Assembly: GCA_963834755.1 (NCBI GenBank) | Contig: CAWICQ010000009.1 | Span: forward strand, 372,001 to 436,000 | Reading direction: 5' to 3' | Source of the DNA: Dokdonella_A sp963834755 | Lineage (GTDB): Bacteria; Pseudomonadota; Gammaproteobacteria; Xanthomonadales; Rhodanobacteraceae | Length of the DNA stretch: 64,000 nucleotides | Shown here: piece by piece, positions 17,619 to 27,273 of the stretch | Position numbering within the stretch: the first letter of the stretch is position 1 | Layout of the letters: every line of letters begins with the position of its first letter | The notes under the pieces: generated by a model | What the model was told of the DNA's origin: nothing | Databases searched by the model: none | Seen by the model: the letters and a program-made list of their open reading frames with translations, nothing else | Translations under genes and position numbers: made by a program

Positions 17619-18167
17619 TCAGCCCGGCGCGTCGAACAGCGCGCGTTCGAGCGCGAGGTCGGCGACGAACCAGGCCAGCGCGAGCGCGAGACCGAGCGCG
17701 AACGGCGCATCGAGCGCGCGTCGCACGATGTGCGCGTTGACCACGAGATTCCAGGCGACGATGGCCAGCATCAGCCAGCCGAGCAGCATCTGCATCGACG
17801 TCAGCGGCGCCGGCGGCGCCGGCGCCGGACCCGAAAGCCACGCCAGCGGCAGAATCAGCAGCGAGAACACGATGCTGCACGCGACGAGCGCGCTCGCCGT
17901 CTGCAGATACCGGTTGCCGAGATGGCGCAGCGCGAGGGCGATCCAGCACAGCGCCAGCACGAGGCCGGTCGAGAGCAGCGAGCGTGACAGCGCATTCGGA
18001 ACGCCCTCGCCGAATGCGCCGACGACGACATCGAGCACGATGCTGGCGCCGATCAGCACGGCGAACAGCGCCTTCGAATACGGCATGTCGTCCGGCCCGC
18101 GGCGCAGCTGGCACAGCTCGAACACGATGACCGTCAGGTCGGCCGCACGGGATTCGCGTCGGGTCAT
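17619..18167 (-). CDS. Inner-membrane protein of unknown function
   Basis: Encodes 182 residues with about five hydrophobic helices (for example SKALFAVLIGASIVLDVVV, LVACSIVFSLLILPLAWL and MLLGWLMLAIVAWNLVV) and a Pro/Ala linker in the middle. No family signature is recognised. It starts 108 nt after adk and ends 15 nt before mpl on the same strand, so it may be in one unit with them. Confidence 0.75.
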   Translation of the reverse strand: MTRRESRAADLTVIVFELCQLRRGPDDMPYSKALFAVLIGASIVLDVVVGAFGEGVPNALSRSLLSTGLVLALCWIALALRHLGNRYLQTASALVACSIVFSLLILPLAWLSGPAPAPPAPLTSMQMLLGWLMLAIVAWNLVVNAHIVRRALDAPFALGLALALAWFVADLALERALFDAPG

Positions 18168-18275
18168 GTTCGTCGTCGTGGCGTGTTCCAGCAGTGGCTT
18201 CGATCGCGTCGCCGGGATTTTGCGAACCGCGTGTCGATATCCGGCCGCGTTCGTTGCTTGCCGGCCCGTGTGCGC

Positions 18276-18854
18276 TCAGGCACCGGCAAGTTCGCCGGGT
18301 AACGCCGCAAGGATGCGCTTGAAGACTTCGTCGACTTCGCCGACGCCATCGACGATGCGCAGATGACCGATCGCCGCGAAGTGTTCGGCGACCGGCGCGG
18401 TTTGTTCGGCGTAAACGCGCAGGCGTTCGCGAACGGTTTCCGGCGTGTCGTCCTTGCGCCCTTCGGCCGCGGCGCGGCCGGCGATGCGTTCCACGATCAG
18501 TTCGCTCGGCACCTTGAGCTTGATCGCGATATCGAGCGGCTGGCGAATCCGCGCGAGCAGCGCTTCGAGCGCTTCGCACTGCGCGAGATTGCGCGGATAG
18601 CCGTCGAGGATGAAGCCGCCCGTCGCGTCCGCCTGCGCGAGACGTTCCTCGAGCATGCCGAGCACGATGTCGTCGGAAACCAGCTTGCCGGCTTCCATGA
18701 CCGCCTTGGCCTTGAGGCCGAGCGGTGTGCCGGCCTTGACCGCGGCGCGCAGCAGATCACCGGTCGAGATGTGCGGCACCTTGAGTGCGGCCTTCAGCAT
18801 GACAGCCTGAGTGCCTTTGCCCGAGCCCGGTGCGCCAAGTAGGACAAGTCGCAT
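18276..18854 (-). CDS. adk: Adenylate kinase
   Basis: Encodes 192 residues, the short type. P-loop GAPGSGKGTQ is at about 7-16, the AMP-binding HISTGDLLRAAV follows, and FILDGYPRNLAQ contains the conserved DGxPR motif. The lid is the short form (GRAAAEGRKDDTPETVRERL), without zinc-binding cysteines. It catalyses AMP + ATP to 2 ADP. The start at 18854 gives MRLVLLGAPG; a longer upstream frame crosses the promoter region of the divergent phosphofructokinase gene. Confidence 0.95.
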   Translation of the reverse strand: MRLVLLGAPGSGKGTQAVMLKAALKVPHISTGDLLRAAVKAGTPLGLKAKAVMEAGKLVSDDIVLGMLEERLAQADATGGFILDGYPRNLAQCEALEALLARIRQPLDIAIKLKVPSELIVERIAGRAAAEGRKDDTPETVRERLRVYAEQTAPVAEHFAAIGHLRIVDGVGEVDEVFKRILAALPGELAGA

Positions 18855-18960
18855 GCTGCTCCCATGCGGCCGCGACGCCGCTGACGCTAGACTAAAGAAC
18901 CTTAAAGCAACGCTAGCGGCTGGCCGGAAACGTGTCAAACCGCCCGACGACGGAGACTTC

Positions 18961-20223
18961 ATGGGCAAAGGCAACCTGCTCTACGCGCAATCCGGCGGCG
19001 TCACCGCCGTCATCAATGCAACCGCCTGCGGCGTCATCGAGACGGCGCGCCGCAAGGGCGTCGCGGTGCTCGCGGCGCGCAACGGCATCATCGGTGCCTT
19101 GCGAGAGGACCTGATCGACACATCGAAGGAAACGCCGTCGGCGATTGCGGCATTGCGCCACACCCCGGGTGGCGCGTTCGGCTCGTGCCGCTACAAGCTG
19201 AAATCGCTCGATCAGAATCGAGCGCAGTACGAGCGCCTGATCGACGTGTTTCGCGCGCATGACATCCGCTGGTTCCTTTACAACGGCGGCAACGATTCGG
19301 CCGACACCGCGCTCAAGATCTCGCAGATCGGCAAGGAGCTCGGCTGCGCGATCAATACGATCGGCGTGCCGAAAACGGTCGACAACGATCTCGCCGTGAC
19401 CGACTGCTGCCCGGGCTTCGGCTCGGTGGCGAAATACACGGCTGTCTCCGTCGCCGAGGCGAGTCTCGACGTCGAATCGATGTGCGAATCGTCGACCAAG
19501 GTGTTCGTCATCGAAGTCATGGGCCGACATGCCGGCTGGATCGCCGCGGCCGGAGGCCTCGCCGCGCGCAGCGCAGGCGAGCCGCCGCATATCATCCTGT
19601 TTCCGGAAATCCCGTTCGACGAAGACAAATTTCTCGCGCGCGTGAAGGAGACGGTCGAGCGCGTCGGCTATTGCACGGTCGTCGTCTCCGAAGGCGTCAA
19701 GAACGCCGCGGGTCAATTCCTCGCCGAAGCCGGCACGCGCGATGCGTTCGGGCACACGCAACTCGGCGGCGCGGCGCCGTTCATCGCGGGATTGGTCAAG
19801 CAGAAACTCGGCTACAAATACCACTGGGCCCTGCCTGATTACCTGCAGCGCGCGGCGCGGCATATCGCCTCGAAAGTCGATGCCGAACAGGCGTATGCGG
19901 TTGGCAAGGTGGCGGTCGAATACGCGCTCAAGGGCCACAATGCGGTCATGCCGGTCATCGTGCGCACGTCGGACAAACCGTACCGCTGGAAAATCGAGTC
20001 GGCGCCGCTGGAGAAGATCGCCAACCGCGAGAAGAAGCTGCCGAAGGGCTTTATCCGCTCCGACGGCTATGGCATCACGGCCGCCGCGCGGCGCTATCTC
20101 GAGCCGCTGATCCGCGGCGAGGACCCGCCACCCTACGGGAAGGACGGACTGCCGAACTATGTGCGGCTCAAGAACGCGCGCGTGAAGAAAAAGCTGCGGG
20201 CGTATTCGATCGAGGACAAGTAG
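18961..20223 (+). CDS. pfp: Pyrophosphate-dependent 6-phosphofructokinase
   Basis: Encodes 420 residues. The segment LYNGGNDSADTALKISQ has Asp in place of the Gly used by ATP-dependent enzymes, and GVPKTVDNDL has Lys in place of Gly; both changes mark PPi dependence. The enzyme reversibly phosphorylates fructose-6-phosphate with PPi. The start ATG at 18961 follows GACGGAGACTTC. A longer frame reaching back into adk is rejected. It lies 0.4 kb from the H+-pyrophosphatase gene, consistent with shared PPi metabolism. Confidence 0.93.
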   Translation: MGKGNLLYAQSGGVTAVINATACGVIETARRKGVAVLAARNGIIGALREDLIDTSKETPSAIAALRHTPGGAFGSCRYKLKSLDQNRAQYERLIDVFRAHDIRWFLYNGGNDSADTALKISQIGKELGCAINTIGVPKTVDNDLAVTDCCPGFGSVAKYTAVSVAEASLDVESMCESSTKVFVIEVMGRHAGWIAAAGGLAARSAGEPPHIILFPEIPFDEDKFLARVKETVERVGYCTVVVSEGVKNAAGQFLAEAGTRDAFGHTQLGGAAPFIAGLVKQKLGYKYHWALPDYLQRAARHIASKVDAEQAYAVGKVAVEYALKGHNAVMPVIVRTSDKPYRWKIESAPLEKIANREKKLPKGFIRSDGYGITAAARRYLEPLIRGEDPPPYGKDGLPNYVRLKNARVKKKLRAYSIEDK

Positions 20224-20596
20224 TCGATTTGCCTTCTCCGCTTGCGGCAAAGGGCTGGGCGTGAGGCGCTGAGACCGGTCCCTCGATCCATCTCGGATTC
20301 GCATAGGGTGGGCTTAAGCCCACCCTATAACCTCCGGGAAGGACGGACTGACGAGCGATGTGAGGCTTAAGTACGGCCTCGCCGCGATGCTTACCCAAAA
20401 AGCGCCCATCCGCCCCCGGCCTACCGGCTGGGCGAAGGACAAAAAAGCGGCGGCAACGTGAGGCCGCCGATATCGCCATTCCCGAGGCGCTACGTCGCCA
20501 CAGTGCGCGGACCCGGCGCCGCTGGCTATACTGGCTCGATTACCCGCTTTCCCCCGTTTCGCCATTCCAATTGCCTGCGCTTCAAGGGAGGGTTCG
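20224..20596. other. 373-bp gap between pfp and hppA with palindromes only
   Basis: Three things are visible. A weak REP-like stem lies at about 20231-20262 (TTGCCTTCTCCGCTTGCGGCAAAGG followed by GGGCGTGAGG). A perfect 26-bp palindrome lies at 20303-20328. The final part has a short purine stretch, GGGAGGG, just before the hppA ATG. I see no open reading frame of convincing composition on either strand. Confidence 0.7.
20303..20328. repeat. Perfect 26-bp palindrome downstream of pfp
   Basis: The core AGGGTGGGCTTAAGCCCACC is self-complementary and the symmetry extends to ATAGGG...CCCTAT. It may act as a bidirectional transcription end, although no T-tract follows, or it may be a dispersed repeat. 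Confidence 0.8.
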
Positions 20597-22659
20597 ATGC
20601 TGTTCCAGCAATACGGTTTGTTGATCGCGCTGATTTGCGCGGTCCTCGCGATTCTTTACGGCGTCTGGTCGATCCGCTGGATCCTGGCCAAACCGGCCGG
20701 CAACGAGCGCATGCAGGAAATCGCCGCGGCGATTCAGGAAGGCGCGCGCGCGTACCTCAATCGTCAATACACGACGATTGCGATCGTCGGCGCGGTGCTG
20801 CTGGTGGTGATCGGCTTCGCGCTCGACTGGGGCACCGCGATTGGTTTTGCGATCGGCGCGATTCTCTCCGGCCTCACGGGCTACATCGGCATGAACATCT
20901 CCGTGCGCGCGAACGTGCGCACGACCGAGGCCGCGCGGAGCGGTATCGCTGCTGCGCTCGCCGTCGCGTTCCGCGGCGGCGCGATCACCGGCATGCTGGT
21001 GGTCGGACTCGCGTTGCTCGGCGTCGCCGGTTATTTCATCGTGCTGACGCACCATGCGGGCTACACGCGAGGACGCCGCGCTGCACGCGCTGGTCGGACT
21101 CGCGTTCGGCTCGTCACTGATCTCGATCTTCGCGCGCCTCGGCGGCGGCATCTTCACCAAGGGCGCCGACGTCGGCGCGGATCTGGTCGGCAAGGTCGAA
21201 GCCGGGATTCCGGAAGACGATCCTCGCAATCCGGCCGTGATCGCGGACAACGTCGGCGACAACGTCGGCGATTGCGCGGGCATGGCGGCCGACCTTTTCG
21301 AAACCTACGCGGTCACGCTGATCGCGACGATGCTGCTCGGCGGCGTGATGGCGGCCGAAGCCGGCCCGAACGCGCGTGCTGTATCCGCTCGTGCTTGGCG
21401 GCGTTTCGATCGTCGCTTCGATCATCGGCACGTTCTTCGTCAAAGTCAGCGCCGGCGGCAAGATCATGAACGCGCTGTACAAGGGCGTGATCGTATCAGC
21501 GGTGCTCGCGCTGCTGGCATTCATTCCGGTGACGCAGCAGCTGATGTCGCAGTCGAGCTATGGCGTCTGGAACGTATTCGGCTGCGCGGTGATCGGTCTT
21601 GTCCTCACCGGCGCGATGGTGTGGATCACCGAGTACTACACCGCGACCGAGTTCAGCCCGGTTCGTCACGTCGCGAAAGCATCGACAACAGGCCATGCGA
21701 CCAACATCATCGCCGGCCTCGGCATTTCGATGAAATCGACGGCGCTGCCGGTGCTCGCGGTGTGCGCTGCGATCTGGGGCGCGTATGACCTCGCGGGACT
21801 CTACGGCATCGCGATCGCGGCGACTGCGATGTTGTCGATGACCGGCATGATCGTCGCGCTCGACGCCTACGGTCCGATCACCGACAACGCCGGTGGCATC
21901 GCCGAAATGGCGGAGCTCCCGAAGGAAGTGCGCGCCGTCACCGATCCGCTCGATGCGGTCGGCAACACGACGAAAGCGGTGACCAAGGGTTACGCAATCG
22001 GCTCCGCCGGCCTTGCCGCGCTGGTGCTGTTCGCCGACTACACGCACAAGCTCGGCGTGGAACATCCGGATCAGATCTTCACGTTCGATCTGTCGAACCA
22101 TCTCGTCATCATCGGCCTCCTCATCGGCGGCCTGATTCCGTTCCTGTTCGCGTCGATGGCGATGGAAGCCGTCGGTCGCGCGGCCGGCAGCGTCGTCGAG
22201 GAAGTGCGCCGCCAGTTCCGCGAGATCAAGGGCATCATGGAAGGCAAGACCAAGCCCGACTATTCGCGCGCCGTCGACATGCTGACGCGCGCGGCGATCA
22301 AGGAAATGATGATTCCGTCGCTGCTGCCGGTGCTGGTGCCGATCGTGGTCGCGTTCGGGTTCAAGTATCTCGGCGGCGGCACGCTGGCCGGCGCGCAGGC
22401 GCTCGGCGGCGTCCTGATCGGCACGATCGTAACGGGTCTTTTCGTCGCGATTTCGATGACGACCGGCGGCGGCGCATGGGACAACGCGAAGAAATACATC
22501 GAGGACGGCAACTTCGGCGGCAAGGGTTCGGATGCGCACAAGGCCGCGGTCACCGGCGACACCGTCGGCGATCCTTACAAGGATACGGCGGGCCCGGCGG
22601 TCAATCCGCTGATCAAGATCATCAATATCGTCGCGCTGTTGCTGGTTCCGCTCCTGTAA
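20597..22659 (+). CDS. hppA: K+-independent H+-translocating inorganic pyrophosphatase, frameshifted twice
   Basis: A membrane pump that couples PPi hydrolysis to proton export. It has many hydrophobic helices and the diagnostic motifs DNVGDNVGDCAGMAADLFETYAV, EYYTATEFSPVRHVA, GNTTKAVTKGYAIGSAGL and the C-terminal GDTVGDPYKDTAGPAVNPLIKI. Lys after GNTT marks the K+-independent, H+-pumping subfamily. Two extra bases split the reading, near 21066-21072 (HHAGYT / EDAALHALVG) and near 21374-21380 (AGPNA / VLYPLVLGG). The start ATG at 20597 has GGGAGG 5 nt upstream. A strong terminator lies downstream at 22765. Confidence 0.92.
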
Positions 22660-22668
22660 CGCTCCACT

Positions 22669-22740
22669 TCCTCCCGCTCGCGGGAAGGCGCCTGTTCTGA
22701 TCCCCTCTCCCGCTTGCGGGAGAGGGTTAGGGTGAGGGCA
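22669..22740. repeat. REP-like palindromes after hppA
   Basis: Two stems: CTTCCTCCCGC-TC-GCGGGAAGG at about 22669-22689, and CCCTCTCCCGC-TT-GCGGGAGAGGG at about 22703-22726 followed by TTAGGGTGAGGGCA. Same family as the other intergenic elements. Confidence 0.85.
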
Positions 22741-22764
22741 CGCCGGTTCAGCGTCCCCGGATCG

Positions 22765-22795
22765 AAGCCCGCTTTAGCGCGGGCTTTTCTTTTTC
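22765..22795 (+). terminator. Rho-independent terminator after hppA
   Basis: An 8-bp stem AAGCCCGC/GCGGGCTT with the 6-nt loop TTTAGC is followed by TTCTTTTTC. It separates hppA from the prolyl oligopeptidase gene 80 nt further on. Confidence 0.85.
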
Positions 22796-22874
22796 ACGCG
22801 CAGTACTTCAGTCTCTGGACAAACCGCCGCGTTGTCTGCGATAGAGCACCCCGACCCACGAGGTTCGCAATCCC

Positions 22875-25025
22875 ATGACACAACTCCCGCGCGGCGCCCT
22901 GCTCGGCGCCCTCGCCTTCCTCGCCGCCTGCACTGCCGTTGAGAAGAAGCCGGCCGCTCCCACCTCGAAACCCGTGAGCAACGAAACGACTGCCGACGAT
23001 CCGTATCTCTGGCTCGAGGACATCCACGGCGCCAGGCCGCTCGAGTGGGTGCATGCGGAGAACGCGAAGACCGCCAAGGCTTACGCGGAGAATCCGGAGT
23101 TCGAGAAGACGCGAGCGCGCATCCTCGAAGTGCTCGATTCCGAAGCACGCATTCCGTTCGTGCAGAAACTCGGCACGCACTACTACAACTTCTGGAAGGA
23201 CCAGCAGCATCCGCTCGGCATCTGGCGGCGCACGACGATGGCGAGCTATCGCGAGCCGCATCCGCACTGGGAAACAGTGATCGATCTCGACGCGCTGTCC
23301 GCATCGGAAGGAAAGCGCTGGGTGTGGCACGGCGCCGACTGTCTGAAGCCGGCCTATCGACGCTGCATTCTTTCGCTGTCTCCCGGCGGCGGCGATGCGG
23401 ATGTCCTGCGCGAGTTCGATCTCGTCGACAAGGCGTTCGTGAAAGACGGTTTCTACGTTCCGGAAGCGAAGAGCCAGGCCGCATGGATCGATGCGGATCG
23501 CATTTACGTCGGCACCGATTTCGGTCCTGGCTCGATGACGAAGTCGAGCTATCCGCGCATCGCCAAGGAATGGAAGCGCGGCACGCCGCTCAGCGCGGCG
23601 ACGACCGTCTTCGAGGTCAAGGAAGACGATCTCGGCGCAAGCGCGACGCGCGATCTCACGCCCGGCTTCGAGCGCGATCTGATCCAGCGGGTGATCGACT
23701 TCTTTTCCAGCGAAACGTTCGTGCGCGGCAAGGACGGCACGCTGACCAAGATCGACGTGCCGCTCGATGCGATCGTCGACTCGCACCGCGAATGGCTGCT
23801 CGTGCAGTTGCGCACGCCGTGGACGGTTGGCGGCGCGACGTATGCGGGCGGCTCGCTGCTCGCAGCGAATTTCAATGATTTCATGGCCGGCAAGCGCGAG
23901 ATGACGGCGCTGTTCACGCCGACGGACACGGCATCGCTGTCGAGCTATGCGTGGACACGCCATCACTTGATACTGAATCTGCTCGACAATGTCGCGAGCC
24001 GTCAGGAAGTGCTGACGCCGAGGGCCGGCGCGTGGAAACGTGCACCACTCGGCGGCGCCCCGGCGCTCAGCACCGTCTCTGCGGACGGCATCGACGCGGA
24101 TTCGTCCGACGATTATTTCCTGACGGTGACGAGCTATCTCGCGCCGACCACGCTGTACTACGGCACGATCGGCCAAGGTCACTCGCATCCGATCAAACAC
24201 GCGCCCGCGTTCTTCGATGCGAAAGGTCTCGACGTGCATCAGTATTTCGTCGCGTCGAAGGACGGCACGCGTGTTCCCTACTTCGTCGTCGCGCCGAAAG
24301 GATTGAAGCCCGACGGCAGCCATCCGACGTTGCTGTACGGCTACGGCGGTTTCGAGGTTTCGGAAGTCCCGGGCTACAGCGGCAGCGTTGGCCGCGCTTG
24401 GCTCGAGCGCGGCGGCGTCTACGTCGTCGCCAACATCCGCGGCGGCGGTGAATACGGCCCGCGCTGGCACCAGGCCGCCTTACGCGAAAATCGCCTGCGC
24501 GCCTACGAGGATTTCGCCGCGGTCGCCGAGGATCTGGTCAAGCGCGGGTTCACGACACGCGCGCGTCTCGGCGCGCTCGGCGGCAGCAACGGCGGTCTGC
24601 TCATGGGCAACATGCTGACCGAATATCCGCAATTGTTCGGCGCGATCGTCTGCGAAGTGCCGCTGCTCGACATGAAACGCTACACGCATCTTTCCGCCGG
24701 CGCGTCTTGGATCGCCGAGTACGGTGATCCGGACAAGCCCGAGGACTGGGCATTCATCAAGACGTTCTCGCCGTACCAGAACCTCGAAAAAGGCAAGGAC
24801 TATCCGCCGGTGTTGTTCTACACCTCCACCAGCGACGATCGCGTGGGCCCGGTACAAGCGCGCAAGATGGCGGCCCGGATGCACGAATTCGGCTACGCCA
24901 ACGCCTGGTTCTACGAGAACACCGAAGGCGGTCACGGCGGAGCCGCCGACAACAAGCAATCGGCATATATGCACGCGATGGCATACACATTCCTTTGGGA
25001 TCACCTGAAAGGCGCGCAACCATGA
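22875..25025 (+). CDS. Prolyl oligopeptidase (S9A) lipoprotein
   Basis: Encodes 716 residues. A lipobox (LAFLAAC) near residue 20 predicts membrane anchoring in the envelope. The N-terminal beta-propeller domain opens DDPYLWLEDIHG. The alpha/beta-hydrolase domain has nucleophile motif GGSNGGLLMG, Asp in SDDRVGPVQARKMAARM, and His in EGGHGGAAD. It cleaves short peptides after proline. Its stop overlaps the start of the thioredoxin-like gene by 4 nt (ATGA), so the two are translationally coupled. Confidence 0.92.
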   Translation: MTQLPRGALLGALAFLAACTAVEKKPAAPTSKPVSNETTADDPYLWLEDIHGARPLEWVHAENAKTAKAYAENPEFEKTRARILEVLDSEARIPFVQKLGTHYYNFWKDQQHPLGIWRRTTMASYREPHPHWETVIDLDALSASEGKRWVWHGADCLKPAYRRCILSLSPGGGDADVLREFDLVDKAFVKDGFYVPEAKSQAAWIDADRIYVGTDFGPGSMTKSSYPRIAKEWKRGTPLSAATTVFEVKEDDLGASATRDLTPGFERDLIQRVIDFFSSETFVRGKDGTLTKIDVPLDAIVDSHREWLLVQLRTPWTVGGATYAGGSLLAANFNDFMAGKREMTALFTPTDTASLSSYAWTRHHLILNLLDNVASRQEVLTPRAGAWKRAPLGGAPALSTVSADGIDADSSDDYFLTVTSYLAPTTLYYGTIGQGHSHPIKHAPAFFDAKGLDVHQYFVASKDGTRVPYFVVAPKGLKPDGSHPTLLYGYGGFEVSEVPGYSGSVGRAWLERGGVYVVANIRGGGEYGPRWHQAALRENRLRAYEDFAAVAEDLVKRGFTTRARLGALGGSNGGLLMGNMLTEYPQLFGAIVCEVPLLDMKRYTHLSAGASWIAEYGDPDKPEDWAFIKTFSPYQNLEKGKDYPPVLFYTSTSDDRVGPVQARKMAARMHEFGYANAWFYENTEGGHGGAADNKQSAYMHAMAYTFLWDHLKGAQP

Positions 25026-26315
25026 CCTTCAAATTGACGCTGCTCGCGCTTGCGCTGTCGACGCCGGCTTTCGCCAATTCGCCGGCGACGGTTGACGATG
25101 CGCTCGCACAAGCGCGCAAGGACGCACCAGCCGCTGCTGCTCGATTTCGGCGCACCGTGGTGCTACTCGTGCTACTTCATGATGACGCACGTGCTCAACG
25201 GCGCGGAGTGGAATGCCGTCGAGGCGCGCACGGTGGTGACTGCAGTCGATGCCGATTCGCCGGATGGCGCGGCGTGGATGAAAAAGCTCGAAGTGAAGGC
25301 GCTGCCGGCATACGTCGTGCTCAACGACAACGGCGATGAGCTCGGCCGCATTCTCGGCGAGCAGGCGCGCGCAAAGTTCTACTCCGCGATCGACAAGATT
25401 CTTGCCGGCAGCCATACGCTCGATCAGTTGAAAGCGAGCGCGGTCACCGGCGACACCGACGCGATGGCGACGGTGCTCGGATCCTACGAAGCGCGCAAGG
25501 AAGGCCAAGCCGGCCTCGAGTGGTACGCGAGCCTGCCGGCCACCGTGCGCACGGGCGCCGCGAAAAATCCGCGCGTCTCGTTGTGGCTCGCGCGTCTCGA
25601 GCTCGCGCGCGCGATGAAGTCGAAGGACTACGCGGCGGCCGTCACCGCTGCCAAGCGCGCGCTCGACGGCGACATCGGATGCGACCGGCCCTACGTCGTC
25701 GACGACATGCTCGAAGCCAGCGAAAAGATGCCCGAAGCCGAGCGCAAGACGATCCTCGCTGCGCAGAAGCCCGCGCTCGAACGCCTGCTCGATCAGAACG
25801 TCTTCGTCGCGAAACCTTCCTGCGCCGATCAGCGCAGCAGCGTCATCGTCACCGCCGACGTCGACGCGGCGGTTGGAGATGCGAAAGCCGAAACGGCGGT
25901 CCTCGATCGCGCGATCGCGAGCGCGCGCAAGCATCTCGGCGACGATCTGACCAAGGATCGCAACGCGGCGGACAATCTGCGCGTCTATCTTGTGCGTGCA
26001 AAACGCACGGACGAGCTCGATGCGCTGTACCCGAAACTGATTGCGGCCTATCCGGACGATTACGTTTATTCGTATCGATTCGGCAAGAGCCTCGTCGAAC
26101 GCGACAAGCCCGCCGACGCGCTGCCACTGCTCGAAAAAGCAGCGGAGAAGGCGTACGGAGAGAACCGGCTCGAGGTGGCGATGCAGCGCGTCAAAGCGCT
26201 GAAGGCGTTGCATCGGCAGGCCGATGCCGAGAAAGTCGTCGCCGACGCGCTCGAGCAGACCGGTCGATGGTTTCCCGAACAAGTCGACAAGCTGAAGGCC
26301 GCGCTGAAGTCATAG
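25022..26315 (+). CDS. Secreted thioredoxin-fold protein with helical C-terminal repeats, one frameshift
   Basis: A signal peptide (MTFKLTLLALALSTPAFANS) precedes a thioredoxin domain with active site APWCYSC and a cis-proline segment VKALPAYVVL. The remaining ~270 residues are alpha-helical, TPR-like (for example NPRVSLWLARLELARAM and YAAAVTAAKRAL). One extra base near 25125-25131 (ALAQARKDA / QPLLLDFGAPW) shifts the frame early. The CxxC suggests disulfide exchange or reduction in the periplasm. The overlap with the peptidase gene suggests both act on envelope proteins or peptides. Confidence 0.85.
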
Positions 26316-26546
26316 ATTGGGCGTGCGATCCGAAGGCGCGAACGTTCGCGCGACGTGCCTCGGATTCTCACGCATCCGGAGCGGCGATTTCGAAATCGTT
26401 TCCTGCCGCTATCAATACGGCGCGCGCTGATCGACAAATTGCTGCGAGGCAGCGCGACTTGCACTATTCTTCGCGCCCCGAAAGCAGCGCGAACGATCCT
26501 TCCTGTTCCGCCGCGCTCAATCCGACACCGCAACAGGAGCAGAGCC

Positions 26547-27095
26547 ATGGCCCTCGACCGCGTTCCCGCCGGCCGCGACGTGCCGAACGAGATCAACGTC
26601 GTCATCGAAATTCCGATGAACGAGGAACCCGTGAAGTACGAGGTCGACAAGGCGACCGGCGCCATCTTCGTCGATCGCGTGCTGACGACGCCGATGCGCT
26701 ATCCGTGCAATTACGGCTACGTGCCGCACACGCTCGGCGGCGACGACGATCCGCTCGACGTGCTGGTCGTCATGCCGGTGCCGCTGATTCCGGGCTCGGT
26801 GATCCGCTGTCGACCGGTCGGCATGCTCAACATGACGGATGAAGCCGGCGAAGACATGAAACTCGTCGCGGTGCCGATCTCGAAGGTGTTTCCGGCTTAT
26901 CGCGACATCGAATCGGTGCGCGATCTGCCGGAGCTCACGCTTGATCGCATCGCGCATTTCTTCGCGCACTACAAGGATCTGGAAAAGGGCAAGTGGGTGA
27001 AGATCGAAGGCTGGCGCGGCGCCGAGGATGCCAAGACCGAGATACGCGCAGGCGTCGAGCGTTATGCGTCGGCTCCGGAAAAACCGGCGTTCTGA
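26547..27095 (+). CDS. ppa: Soluble inorganic pyrophosphatase, family I
   Basis: Encodes 182 residues. Family I signatures: INVVIEIPMNEEPVKYEVDK, RYPCNYGYVPHTLGGDDDPLDVLV with the metal-binding acidic cluster, and DIESVRDLPE. It hydrolyses PPi to phosphate in the cytosol, competing for PPi with the pump and phosphofructokinase encoded upstream. The start at 26547 follows CAGGAGCAGAGCC. The 231-nt region before it (26316-26546) shows no other gene. Confidence 0.95.
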   Translation: MALDRVPAGRDVPNEINVVIEIPMNEEPVKYEVDKATGAIFVDRVLTTPMRYPCNYGYVPHTLGGDDDPLDVLVVMPVPLIPGSVIRCRPVGMLNMTDEAGEDMKLVAVPISKVFPAYRDIESVRDLPELTLDRIAHFFAHYKDLEKGKWVKIEGWRGAEDAKTEIRAGVERYASAPEKPAF

Positions 27096-27147
27096 CTCTG
27101 CCTCCTCTCCGCTTGCTGCTGCGATCCTTCTATCGTTCGCCGCCGCA

Positions 27148-27262
27148 TCCACTTCTCCCGCTTGCGGGAGAGGGTGGGGTGAGGGCGTTCGGAATGAAAC
27201 ACCCGACTCCGACTTCCCTCACCCGCCCTTTCGGGCGGCCGCTCCCGCAAGCGGGAGCGGCG
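27148..27262. repeat. Pair of REP-like palindromes between ppa and the ArnT-like gene
   Basis: ACTTCTCCCGC-TT-GCGGGAGAGGGTGGGGTGAGGG at about 27150-27185 is followed by an inverted partner CCCTCACCCGCCCTTTCGGGCGG and CTCCCGCAAGCGGGAG up to about 27260. It lies between two convergent genes, where it may serve as a two-way transcription end. Confidence 0.85.
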
Positions 27263-27273
27263 GAAGCATTCCT

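Noticed and set aside
20458..21120. Plus-strand frame overlapping the start of hppA
   Set aside because: It begins in the repeat-bearing gap and runs in a different frame through hppA. The hppA frame has the Shine-Dalgarno sequence and the membrane helices.
22794..24470. Open frame of 558 codons opposite the prolyl oligopeptidase gene
   Set aside because: Shadow frame. The plus strand holds the complete S9A catalytic triad.
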